From the NCBI RefSeq assembly GCF_021531255.1, contig NZ_JAFBIO010000017.1, positions 1-41,036 on the forward strand: 41,036 bases of DNA. Direction: 5' to 3'. This stretch comes from Allofournierella massiliensis. GTDB taxonomy: Bacteria > Bacillota > Clostridia > Oscillospirales > Ruminococcaceae. The translations under genes were made by a program, and so were the position numbers. Of the stretch, positions 1 through 7,620 are shown piece by piece. The notes under the pieces were generated by a model, which was given only the letters and a program-made list of their open reading frames with translations, made no database searches and had not been told where the DNA came from. Positions within the stretch are counted from its first letter, which is position 1, and the number at the start of each line of letters is the position of its first letter.

Positions 1-2
1 GG

Positions 3-404
3 GATGACCAGCCCACCCGGATGGCCGAATCCGCCCCGCTGCCCCAGGTGGATGAACCCACCCGGATGGCCCCCCTCAGCGACCGGGAACGGTTTGAGGC
101 CGAGTACCGGCAGAAGACCGGCGCCGCCCCCCTGCGGGAGGAAGAAGAGCCGGAGCAAGAGAAGCAGGAGGAGGACCTGCGCCGGGCCGAAACGGTGGAT
201 AAGCTGGAACAGCTGCGCCGGATGGCCCTGGAGGACGACGACGAGGACAGCTGGGAGAACGAGGGCGAGGAGTACGAAGAGTACGAGGATGACCCGGACG
301 AACTGGCCCGGAACATCATCCGCTGGGCCCCGCCCATCACCCTGGTGCTCTGCGCCATCATCGCCATGGGCGGTTATGTGTGGTACCAGATCTTTCTGAA
401 ATAA
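3..404 (+). CDS. Acidic tail-anchored hypothetical protein (5' partial)
   Basis: I do not recognise a family. The frame is open to the left edge, and the residues before the first in-window ATG (position 21) form a repeat with those after it: DDQPTRMA, then VDEPTRMA fifteen residues later. The real start therefore probably lies outside the window. The body is very charged (runs such as REEEEPEQEKQEEDLRR and EGEEYEEYEDDPDE) and likely a helical or disordered acidic segment. One hydrophobic segment of about 20 residues (APPITLVLCAIIAMGGYVWY) lies five residues from the C-terminus, so the protein is probably tail-anchored with the acidic part in the cytosol. It is followed by two GC-rich hairpins, the second with a T-run, that separate it from the topoisomerase operon. 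Confidence 0.6.
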   Translation, partial: DDQPTRMAESAPLPQVDEPTRMAPLSDRERFEAEYRQKTGAAPLREEEEPEQEKQEEDLRRAETVDKLEQLRRMALEDDDEDSWENEGEEYEEYEDDPDELARNIIRWAPPITLVLCAIIAMGGYVWYQIFLK

Positions 405-412
405 GGCGGTCT

Positions 413-452
413 GCCGGGCCCTGCCCGCCCCTTTGCCGGGCGGGCGGCCCGG
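413..452 (+). repeat. GC-rich inverted repeat after the acidic-protein gene
   Basis: A long imperfect stem (CCGGGCC...GGCCCGG with an inner CCCGCCC/GGGCGGG) lies just after the stop codon. It has no T-run of its own. It probably acts as a 3'-end-stabilising hairpin ahead of the true terminator downstream. Confidence 0.5.
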
Positions 453-473
453 TCGTCAGCCACCCTTTGGGGA

Positions 474-513
474 GGGCGGAGCCGGCCTTTTGGCCGGGGC
501 CGCCCCCTTTTTT
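474..513 (+). terminator. Intrinsic terminator of the first transcription unit
   Basis: GGCGGAGCCGGCC, TTTT loop, GGCCGGGGCCGCC, then CCCTTTTTT. This stem-loop plus T-run ends transcription from the left before the topoisomerase promoter. Confidence 0.8.
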
Positions 514-527
514 CGTCCCCCTTTGCC

Positions 528-557
528 TTGACAGCCCGGCCGCCGGGTGTTTAAAAT
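528..557 (+). promoter_or_regulatory. SigA-type promoter of the topoisomerase IV-like operon
   Basis: A perfect TTGACA -35 box (528-533) and TAAAAT -10 box (552-557) are separated by 18 nt. They sit about 100 nt upstream of the parE-like start and directly after the previous terminator. Confidence 0.75.
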
Positions 558-656
558 AGATAGGCAAGCGCCGCCCGGCCCCCTGGGGCCGGGTTTTGAG
601 ATACAAGAGGTTTTGAAGACAGAAGCGACACCAAGCGGATGTGAGGAAGTTTTTCT

Positions 657-2633
657 ATGGCAAGAAAACAGGAATACAACAACGAAAGCATCACCAGCCT
701 GAAGGGCGCCGACCGGGTGCGCAAACGCCCCGCCGTCATCTTCGGCTCGGATGGGGCCGAGGGCTGTGCCCATGCCATTTTTGAGATCCTCTCCAACTCC
801 ATCGACGAGGCCCGGGAGGGGTACGGCAGCAAGATCATCGTCACCCGGTACAAGGACGGCAGCATCCAGGTGGAGGACTTCGGCCGGGGCATGCCGGTGG
901 ATTACAACCGGGCCGAGGAGCGGTACAACTGGGAACTGCTCTTCTGCGAGATGTACGCCGGCGGCAAGTATTCCTCGGGGGAGGACAACTATGAGTTCAG
1001 CCTGGGCCTGAACGGCCTGGGCCTGTGCGCCACCCAGTACGCCAGCGAGTGGATGACCGCCGACGTCTACCGGGACGGCTTCCACTACCATCTGGAATTC
1101 CGCCGGGGCGAGAACGTGGGGGGCCTGAGCAAGCAGGAATACAAGGGCCGGCGCACCGGCAGCATCATCCGCTGGAAGCCGGACGACCAGGTGTTCACCG
1201 ATATCCATGTGCCCGCCGAGTATTTCCGGGACGTGATGAAGCGCCAGGCGGTGGTGAACGCGGGGCTGACCCTGATTTTGGAGGACGAGACCGGCCCCGA
1301 AAAGACCCATACAGAGTACTGCTATGAGCACGGCATCCAGGATTATGTGGAGGAGCTGGCCGGGCTGGACGCCCTGACCCCGGTGGTGTACTGCGAATCC
1401 TCGGCCACCGGCCGGGACCGGGCCGACCAGCCCGAGTACCGGGTCAAGATGAGCGCCGCTTTCTGCTTTTCCAACAAGCGCCAGCTGCTGGAATACTACC
1501 ACAACTCCAGCTGGCTGGAACACGGCGGCAGCCCGGACAAGGCGGTGCGCTCGGCCTTTGTGAGCCAGATCAACGCCTACCTGAAGGCCCACAACCTGTA
1601 CAAAAAGGGCGAGAGCACCATCGGCTTCCAGGATGTGCAGGACTGCCTGATCTATGTATCCAGCAGTTTTTCCAACCGCACCAGCTACGAGAACCAGACC
1701 AAGAAGGCCATCACCAACAAGTTCGTGGCCCAGGCCATGACCGACTTCCTCAAGCACCAGCTGGAGGTCTACTTTATCGAAAAGCCCGAGGAGGCCCAGA
1801 AGATCTGCCAGCAGGTGCTGATCAACAAGCAGAGCCGGGAACACGCCGAAAAGACCCGCCAGAGCCTGAAAAAGACCATGGTCAGCCAGCTGGATATCGC
1901 CAACCGGGTGGCCAAATTCGTGGACTGCCGCACCAAGGATGTATCCCGCCGGGAACTGTACATCGTGGAGGGCGATTCGGCCATGGGCGCGGTCAAGACC
2001 AGCCGGGATTCCGAATACCAGGCCATCATGCCCATCCGGGGCAAGATCCTCAACTGCCTCAAGGCCGACTATGACCGCATCTTCAAGAGCGAGGTTATCA
2101 CCGACCTGATCAAGGTGATGGGCTGCGGGGTGGAGCTGGGGGGCAAGAGCAAGAAGGACCTGGCCACCTTTGACCTTTCCAACCTGCGCTTCAACAAAAT
2201 CGTCATCTGCACCGACGCGGATGTGGACGGCTACCAGATCCGTACCCTGGTGCTCACCATGCTCTACCGGCTTACCCCCACCCTCATCAACGAGGGCTAT
2301 GTGTATATCGCCGAGAGCCCCCTGTACGAAATCAACACCAAGAACAAGACCTATTTTGCCTACACCGAGCCGGAAAAGGCCGATATCCTCAGCCGGATCG
2401 GCAAGGAAAAATACGACATCCAGCGCTCCAAGGGCCTGGGCGAAAACGACCCGGAGATGATGTGGCTCACCACCATGAACCCGGAAAGCCGCCGTCTCAT
2501 CAAGGTGCTGCCCACCGACGCAGAGGAGACCGCCCGGATCTTTGACCTGCTGCTGGGGGACAACCTGGCCGGCCGCAAGGAGCATATCGCCCAGCACGGG
2601 GCCGAGTATCTGGACGAACTGGACGTATCCTAA
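657..2633 (+). CDS. parE: DNA topoisomerase IV/gyrase subunit B-like ATPase (type IIA)
   Basis: This is the ATPase and Toprim subunit of a type IIA topoisomerase. It works with the A subunit encoded 18 nt downstream to pass one DNA duplex through another. The GHKL fold is visible: E43/N47 (FEILSNSIDEA), D74-G76-G78 (EDFGRGMP), the glycine-rich GLNGLGLCA and an ATP-lid QTKK. The Toprim part has EGDSAMG (from E438) and DADVDG (D520, D522, D524). It diverges from canonical GyrB/ParE, which have EGDSAGG and VVDNSIDEA-like boxes, so it belongs to a divergent clostridial branch. At 658 aa it is close to ParE length. Start chosen at ATG 657 behind GAGGAAG. The family assignment is secure; the parE versus extra gyrB-like label is inference. 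Confidence 0.85.
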   Translation: MARKQEYNNESITSLKGADRVRKRPAVIFGSDGAEGCAHAIFEILSNSIDEAREGYGSKIIVTRYKDGSIQVEDFGRGMPVDYNRAEERYNWELLFCEMYAGGKYSSGEDNYEFSLGLNGLGLCATQYASEWMTADVYRDGFHYHLEFRRGENVGGLSKQEYKGRRTGSIIRWKPDDQVFTDIHVPAEYFRDVMKRQAVVNAGLTLILEDETGPEKTHTEYCYEHGIQDYVEELAGLDALTPVVYCESSATGRDRADQPEYRVKMSAAFCFSNKRQLLEYYHNSSWLEHGGSPDKAVRSAFVSQINAYLKAHNLYKKGESTIGFQDVQDCLIYVSSSFSNRTSYENQTKKAITNKFVAQAMTDFLKHQLEVYFIEKPEEAQKICQQVLINKQSREHAEKTRQSLKKTMVSQLDIANRVAKFVDCRTKDVSRRELYIVEGDSAMGAVKTSRDSEYQAIMPIRGKILNCLKADYDRIFKSEVITDLIKVMGCGVELGGKSKKDLATFDLSNLRFNKIVICTDADVDGYQIRTLVLTMLYRLTPTLINEGYVYIAESPLYEINTKNKTYFAYTEPEKADILSRIGKEKYDIQRSKGLGENDPEMMWLTTMNPESRRLIKVLPTDAEETARIFDLLLGDNLAGRKEHIAQHGAEYLDELDVS

Positions 2634-2651
2634 GAAAGGGGGAGACCGAAG

Positions 2652-4907
2652 ATGGCAAAGAAAACCGCAAAAACCAAAAGATCCGCCGCCCCGGCCCGCC
2701 CCCAGCTGGGCGAAGGGGTGGAGATCCTCAGCGCCGGCACCGTCATTGAGACCCCGGTGACCCAGACCCTGGAAAGCAACTACATGCCTTACGCCATGAG
2801 CGTGATCGTCAGCCGGGCCCTGCCCGAGATCGACGGCTTCAAGCCCAGCCACCGCAAGCTGCTGTATACCATGTACGGCATGGGGCTGCTGAAAGGCCCC
2901 CGCACCAAGAGCGCCAACATCGTGGGCAGCACTATGCACCTGAACCCCCACGGCGACGCCGCCATTTACGAGACCATGGTGCGGATGGGCCGGGGCAACG
3001 AGAGCCTGCTGGTGCCCTATGTGGATTCCAAGGGCAACTTCGGCAAGGCCTACAGCCGGGATATGGCCTATGCCGCCGCCCGGTATACCGAGGCCCGGCT
3101 GGAACCGGTGTGCGAGGAGCTGTTCCGGGATATCGACAAGGAGACGGTGGATTTCGTGCCCAACTACGACGGCACCACCACCGAGCCCACCCTGCTGCCG
3201 GTCACCTTCCCCACCATCCTGGCCAACAACACCCTGGGCATCGCGGTGGGCATGGCCTCCAACATCTGTTCCTTCAACCTGGCCGAGCTCTGCCGGGCCA
3301 CCATTGCCCTGATGAAGGATGAAAAGGCCGACCTGTCGGCCCTGCTGCCCGCCCCGGATTTTGTGGGCGGGGGCTACATCCTCTACGACGCCGCCGAGAT
3401 GGAAAACATCTATGAGAACGGCCGGGGCAGCGTGCGGGTGCGGGCCCGCTACCAGTACCAGAAAGAGGGAAACATGGTGGAGATCACCCAGATCCCTCCC
3501 ACCACCACGGTGGAAGCCGTGATGGACAAGATCGCCGACCTGGTCAAGGCGGGTAAGGTCAAGGAGATCAGCGACATGCGGGACGAGACCGACCTGAACG
3601 GCCTCAAGCTCACCATCGACTTAAAGCGGGGCCAGGACCCGGACAAGCTGATGGCCAAGCTCTACCGCCTTACCCCCCTGGAAGACAGCTTCTCCTGCAA
3701 CTTCAACATCCTGGTGGCGGGCCAGCCCCGGGTGATGGGTGTGCGGGAGATCCTGAAGGAGTGGACCGCCTTCCGGCTGGAATGCGTGCGCCGGCGCACC
3801 TGGTTTGAGTTGCAGGGCAAGAAAAAGCGGCTGCACCTGATGCAGGCCCTGGAAGCCATCCTGCTGGACATCGACAAGGCCATCCGGATCGTGCGGGAGA
3901 CCGCCGAGGAGGCCGAGGTGGTGCCCAACCTGATGATCGGCTTCGGCATCGACCAGGTACAGGCCGAATATGTGGCCGAGATCAAGCTGCGCCACCTGAA
4001 CCGGGAGTACATCCTCAAGCGTACCCGGGAGATCGAGGACCTGGAAAAGGAGATCGCCCGGCTGGAAGAGATTCTGGCCAGCCCCGCCAAGATGCGGGGG
4101 ATCATCCGCTCCGAGCTGGAAGAGGTGGCCAAAAAATACGGCCAGCCCCGCCGCAGCGAGATCCTCTACCAGGTGGAAAACGCCCAGGAGGAGATCGAGG
4201 AGGAGACCATGGCCGACTACCCGGTGCATCTCTTCTTCACCCGGGAGGGCTATTTCAAGAAGATCACCCCCCAGTCCCTGCGGATGAGCGGGGAGCAGAA
4301 GCTGAAAGAGGGGGACGAGGTCACCCAGGAGGCCGAGAGCCAGAATTCCGCCTGGCTGCTCTTCTTCACCAACCGGTGCCAGGTGTACAAGTGCCGGGCC
4401 GGGGATTTTGCCGACACCAAGGCCAGCGTGCTGGGTGAGTATCTGCCCACCGTGCTGGGCATGGAGGAAGGGGAGACCCCCCTGTATATGGCCGTCACTG
4501 CCGACTACCGGGGCCATATGCTCTTTGTGTACGCCAACGGCAAGTGCGCCCGGGTACCCATGGAAAGCTACGCCACCAAGCAGAACCGGAAAAAGCTGCT
4601 CAAGGCCTACAGCGACAAGGAAGAGCTGGCCGCCATGCTCTACCTGCCCGAGCCGGCCGAGATCGCCATCCGCACCACCGGCGGGCGGCTGTTGCTGGTG
4701 GGCAGCGCCCAGATCAGCGAAAAGACCACCCGGGATACCCAGGGCGTGGCGGTGCTTACCCTCAAACGGAACCAGAAGATCGAGTCGGTGCGTCTGGCCG
4801 AAGGGCTGGAACTGGCCGACCCCCACCGCTACCGGGTGCGTACCCTGCCCGCCGCCGGCGCCCTTGTGCGAAGCGAGGACACGGTGGAGCAGCTCACCCT
4901 GGGCTGA
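2652..4907 (+). CDS. parC: DNA topoisomerase IV subunit A-like protein
   Basis: This is the DNA-cleaving subunit partnering the upstream ATPase. The catalytic tyrosine is Y145 in AARYTEARL, preceded by R144. The breakage-reunion core and coiled coil run to about residue 510. The remaining 240 residues form short beta-pinwheel-like blades without a GyrA box, which favours a topoisomerase IV-like enzyme. At 751 aa it is shorter than Bacillus ParC (about 800). In the quinolone-determining region the sequence is PHGDAAIYE. The serine usually found here (E. coli GyrA S83, ParC S80) is alanine (A103), while the acidic partner is kept (E107). The basic N-terminus (KKTAKTKR) is an extension. It is translated from an AAGAAAGGGGGAG site right after the parE-like stop, in the same operon. 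Confidence 0.87.
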   Translation: MAKKTAKTKRSAAPARPQLGEGVEILSAGTVIETPVTQTLESNYMPYAMSVIVSRALPEIDGFKPSHRKLLYTMYGMGLLKGPRTKSANIVGSTMHLNPHGDAAIYETMVRMGRGNESLLVPYVDSKGNFGKAYSRDMAYAAARYTEARLEPVCEELFRDIDKETVDFVPNYDGTTTEPTLLPVTFPTILANNTLGIAVGMASNICSFNLAELCRATIALMKDEKADLSALLPAPDFVGGGYILYDAAEMENIYENGRGSVRVRARYQYQKEGNMVEITQIPPTTTVEAVMDKIADLVKAGKVKEISDMRDETDLNGLKLTIDLKRGQDPDKLMAKLYRLTPLEDSFSCNFNILVAGQPRVMGVREILKEWTAFRLECVRRRTWFELQGKKKRLHLMQALEAILLDIDKAIRIVRETAEEAEVVPNLMIGFGIDQVQAEYVAEIKLRHLNREYILKRTREIEDLEKEIARLEEILASPAKMRGIIRSELEEVAKKYGQPRRSEILYQVENAQEEIEEETMADYPVHLFFTREGYFKKITPQSLRMSGEQKLKEGDEVTQEAESQNSAWLLFFTNRCQVYKCRAGDFADTKASVLGEYLPTVLGMEEGETPLYMAVTADYRGHMLFVYANGKCARVPMESYATKQNRKKLLKAYSDKEELAAMLYLPEPAEIAIRTTGGRLLLVGSAQISEKTTRDTQGVAVLTLKRNQKIESVRLAEGLELADPHRYRVRTLPAAGALVRSEDTVEQLTLG

Positions 4908-4928
4908 GTACCTCCCTTTTGGCAAAAA

Positions 4929-4970
4929 GCCTTGCAATTCAAGGCTGGCTGTGCTATGCTAATATAGCAC
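4929..4970 (+). promoter_or_regulatory. secG promoter embedded in two inverted repeats
   Basis: The -35 TTGCAA (4932-4937) and -10 TATGCT (4955-4960) are spaced 17 nt apart. Two perfect 7-bp dyads cover these boxes: AGCCTTG-caatt-CAAGGCT at 4929-4947 and GTGCTAT-gctaat-ATAGCAC at 4951-4970. The first, read on the minus strand, is followed by TTTTT and could end antisense transcripts. The second could be an operator. Confidence 0.65.
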
Positions 4971-4995
4971 AATAGTGATAAGGAGCGTTTTGTAT

Positions 4996-5244
4996 ATGTC
5001 CGTGCCTGAGATCGTTTGTGGCGTGATCCTGCTGCTCAGCGCAGTCGCCATTATCTTCCTCACTCTTTCCCAGCAGCCCAAGGGCCGGGGTCTCTCCGGC
5101 GCGATCATGGGCGACGCAGGTCAGATGGCTGCCGGTCGCAGCCGTACCAACGACGCCAAACTGGCCAGGTATACCAAGATCCTGGGTGTGGTGTTCTGCG
5201 TGGTGACGCTGGCTGTCAGCGTTATCGGCGTGCGCCTGGGTTGA
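4996..5244 (+). CDS. secG: SecG, preprotein translocase auxiliary subunit
   Basis: SecG is the small membrane subunit of the SecYEG channel that assists SecA-driven export. The 82-residue product has two transmembrane helices (about 5-24 and 58-80). They are joined by the family's cytosolic loop with LSQQPKGRGLSGAIMG. Start taken at ATG 4996 because AAGGAG (4980-4985) lies at correct spacing; a GTG at 4975 in the same frame has no ribosome binding site. The secG-rnr order is common in Firmicutes, but smpB, often the third member, is not found here. Confidence 0.93.
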   Translation: MSVPEIVCGVILLLSAVAIIFLTLSQQPKGRGLSGAIMGDAGQMAAGRSRTNDAKLARYTKILGVVFCVVTLAVSVIGVRLG

Positions 5245-5259
5245 GCAAAAACGGAACGA

Positions 5260-5285
5260 GCCCGCCTTGTGCGGGCTTTTTCTTT
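5260..5285 (+). terminator. Intrinsic terminator after secG
   Basis: GCCCGC-cttgt-GCGGGC followed by TTTTTCTTTT, 15 nt after the secG stop codon. RNase R must therefore be transcribed by read-through or from its own promoter. Confidence 0.88.
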
Positions 5286-5401
5286 TATTCGCTGTAAAAT
5301 TTTTGCAAAGCGCTCTGGCAGCAACAGAAAAATTCGGCCCCAGGGTGGGCCGGGCGGCGCGGCAGGGGCCGGCCGCCGGGATTGTGGAAGGGAGTAAATT
5401 T

Positions 5402-7543
5402 ATGTCTATCAAGATCAAAATTCTGCGGGAACTGGAAAAGCGCCCGCTCAGCCTGCGCCAGCTGAAGGAAAAGCTGGGCAACGACCGGCGGGCAGCCGGG
5501 GAGGTGGGGGCCCTGCTGGGGCAGGGCCGCCTTGTTAAGCGGGAAGGGCTGCTCTACCTGGCCGCCCCCGCCCGCAAGGGGCCCCGGGCCGCCCGTTTGG
5601 CGGTCATCGACCCCCAGAAGCCCCCGGTGGGGGCCCTGGCCTGCACCGTGGTCAAGCTGGGGCGCACCTTCGGCTTTGCCCAGCGGCAGGACGGCCAGGG
5701 GGATATCTTTCTGCCTGGGCGGAGCATGCGGGGGGCCATGCCCGGCGACGAGGTGCTGGTCAAGCTGTTTGAGCATCCCCGGGTGCCCGGCACCCAGGAA
5801 GGGGAGGTGCTGGCCGTCACCACCCCCAAAGAGGAGTTTGTGGGCGCCGTGCGCCGCAGCGAGCAGGGGCGGCTGGTCTTTGTGCCGGACGCCTGCCCCA
5901 CCCTGGAAATACCCCTGAAAAAGTCGGCCCTGGCCGGCGCTAAGGAGGGGGACAAGGCAGTGGCCCGGGTGATCCGGGGCGAGAGCCACGGGGCCCATCA
6001 GGCTGCCATCACCCTCCATTTCGGCAGCGCCGACCAGGCTTCCCAGTGCGTCCAGGCCCTGCTTTACGCCCAGGGGGTGGAGGAGACCTTCCCCCCAGAG
6101 GTGCGCCGGGAGGCCGCGGCCCTCAAGGGGGCCAGGGTGGAAGCCGACCAGGTCAAGGGCCGGATGGACCTGCGGGCCCTGCCCATCTTCACCATCGACT
6201 CGGCCTCCACCAAGGATATCGACGACGCCCTGAGCATCACCGAGAACGCCGATGGCTTTGAGCTGGGGGTGCATATCGCCGATGTGAGCCACTATGTACA
6301 GCCGGGCACCGCCCTGGACAAGGAGGCTTTGCGCCGGGCCACCAGCGTCTACTATGCCGACCGGGTGGCCCCCATGCTGCCCAAGGAGCTCTCCAACGGC
6401 ATCTGCAGCCTGAACCCGGGGGAGAACCGGCTGGCCTTTTCCTGCCTGATGCTGCTGGACAAAAAGGGCCAGGTGAAGGATTACCGCTTTGCCAAGACCC
6501 TCATCCACAGCCGGGTGAAGGGGGTATACAGCGAGCTGAACGCCCTGTATGAGGGCAGTGAGGACGAGGCGCTGAAGGCCAAGTACGCCCCGGTGGCCTC
6601 CCAGCTGCCGGCCCTTCAAAAGCTGTACCAGCTGCGGGCCGAGGCCCGGCGGGCCCGGGGCGGCATGGAGATCGAGAGCGGCGAGAGCCAGCTCATCCTC
6701 AACGAGGCTGGGGTCTGTGTGGATGTGCGGCCCCATGAGCGGGGGCTCACCGAGGCCATCATCGAGGAGTGCATGCTGCTGGCCAACCAGTGCGCCGCCA
6801 ACCTGGCCCGCACCCGGCACCTGCCCTTTGTGTATCGGGTCCACGAAAAGCCGGACGCCGAGCATAAGGAGCGGCTGTTCGGCGTGCTCAAGGCCTGCGG
6901 CATCGAGCCGGCCTTTGCCGGCGAAACCCCCACCCCCAAGGAGCTTTCCGCCATTCTGGACAGCGTGCGGGGCCAGCCCCTGGAGCGGGCCGTCCACACC
7001 GGCATCCTGCGGGGGATGGAAAAGGCCAAGTACGACCCCCAGCCCAAGGGCCATTTCGGCCTGGCCCTGGCCGATTACGCCCACTTCACCAGCCCCATCC
7101 GCCGCTATCCGGACCTGGCCATCCACCGCATCCTCTCGGCCTGGCTGGAAGGGGAGAGCCCCGAGCTTCTGACCAAGCTCTATGAGGATTTTGCCCAGCA
7201 GGTGAGCCAGCAGGCCAGCAGCCAGGAGATCAAGGCCCAGAAGGTGGAACGGGGCGCCGAGGACTGCTACAAGGCCGAGTATATGCGGGGCCACCTGGGC
7301 GAGGTGTTCGAGGGGGTCATCAGCGGGGTCACGGCCCACGGCCTGTATGTGCAGCTGCCCAGCACGGTGGAAGGCCTGGTGCATGCCAGCCATCTCTGCC
7401 AGGGCCAGCCGGTGCTGGTGGAGGGCGTGCGCTTTGCCGACCCCCTCACCGGGGCCAGCTGGAGCATGGGGGATACCATGAAGGTACAGGTGGTCAAGGC
7501 CGACGTGGCCCTGGGCAAGGTAGACTTTATCCCCGCGCCCTGA
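5402..7543 (+). CDS. rnr: Ribonuclease R (RNB-family 3'-5' exoribonuclease)
   Basis: RNase R is a processive, Mg-dependent exoribonuclease that degrades structured RNA. Domain order in the 713-aa product: N-terminal winged helix (about 1-60), two cold-shock OB folds (about 75-215), RNB catalytic domain (about 250-580) and an S1 domain at the C-terminus (GEVFEGVISGVTAHGLYVQL). The acidic catalytic set is present at D266 (TIDS) and D272, D274, D275 (KDIDDAL), and the RNB signature HFTSPIRRYPDLAIHR is intact. ATG 5402 is preferred because GGAAGGGAG lies 7 nt upstream; the longer frame from 5267 would overlap the secG terminator. The lysine-rich C-terminal tail of E. coli RNase R is absent. Confidence 0.93.
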   Translation: MSIKIKILRELEKRPLSLRQLKEKLGNDRRAAGEVGALLGQGRLVKREGLLYLAAPARKGPRAARLAVIDPQKPPVGALACTVVKLGRTFGFAQRQDGQGDIFLPGRSMRGAMPGDEVLVKLFEHPRVPGTQEGEVLAVTTPKEEFVGAVRRSEQGRLVFVPDACPTLEIPLKKSALAGAKEGDKAVARVIRGESHGAHQAAITLHFGSADQASQCVQALLYAQGVEETFPPEVRREAAALKGARVEADQVKGRMDLRALPIFTIDSASTKDIDDALSITENADGFELGVHIADVSHYVQPGTALDKEALRRATSVYYADRVAPMLPKELSNGICSLNPGENRLAFSCLMLLDKKGQVKDYRFAKTLIHSRVKGVYSELNALYEGSEDEALKAKYAPVASQLPALQKLYQLRAEARRARGGMEIESGESQLILNEAGVCVDVRPHERGLTEAIIEECMLLANQCAANLARTRHLPFVYRVHEKPDAEHKERLFGVLKACGIEPAFAGETPTPKELSAILDSVRGQPLERAVHTGILRGMEKAKYDPQPKGHFGLALADYAHFTSPIRRYPDLAIHRILSAWLEGESPELLTKLYEDFAQQVSQQASSQEIKAQKVERGAEDCYKAEYMRGHLGEVFEGVISGVTAHGLYVQLPSTVEGLVHASHLCQGQPVLVEGVRFADPLTGASWSMGDTMKVQVVKADVALGKVDFIPAP

Positions 7544-7581
7544 TGTGCTATAATCAAAAAGGCGGCCCCGGCGGGGCCGCC
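7544..7581 (+). promoter_or_regulatory. Extended -10 promoter followed by a 5'-end hairpin
   Basis: TGTGCTATAAT (7544-7554) overlaps the end of rnr and has no clear -35 box. A perfect stem GGCGGCCCC-ggc-GGGGCCGCC (7561-7581) starts at about the predicted +1, so the mRNA would begin with a hairpin. On the minus strand the same hairpin is followed by TTTTT, so it may also stop antisense transcription. Confidence 0.6.
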
Positions 7582-7620
7582 CTTCAAGCCAAGAAAAAAG
7601 AATAAAGGAGCGTTTGTTCA

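Noticed and set aside
456-2951. Very long open frame on the minus strand opposite the parE-like gene
   Set aside because: It is a shadow produced by strong third-position GC bias. It lacks a ribosome binding site, is low in lysine and rich in Gly/His/Val, and the plus-strand gene has all family motifs.
5245-5401. Longer RNase R start at 5,267
   Set aside because: It would put the start inside the secG terminator with no ribosome binding site; ATG 5402 has one and gives the normal N-terminus.
7555-7620. smpB or tmRNA following rnr
   Set aside because: The usual Firmicutes order secG-rnr-smpB was looked for, but only a promoter, a hairpin and the homocysteine methyltransferase gene follow.
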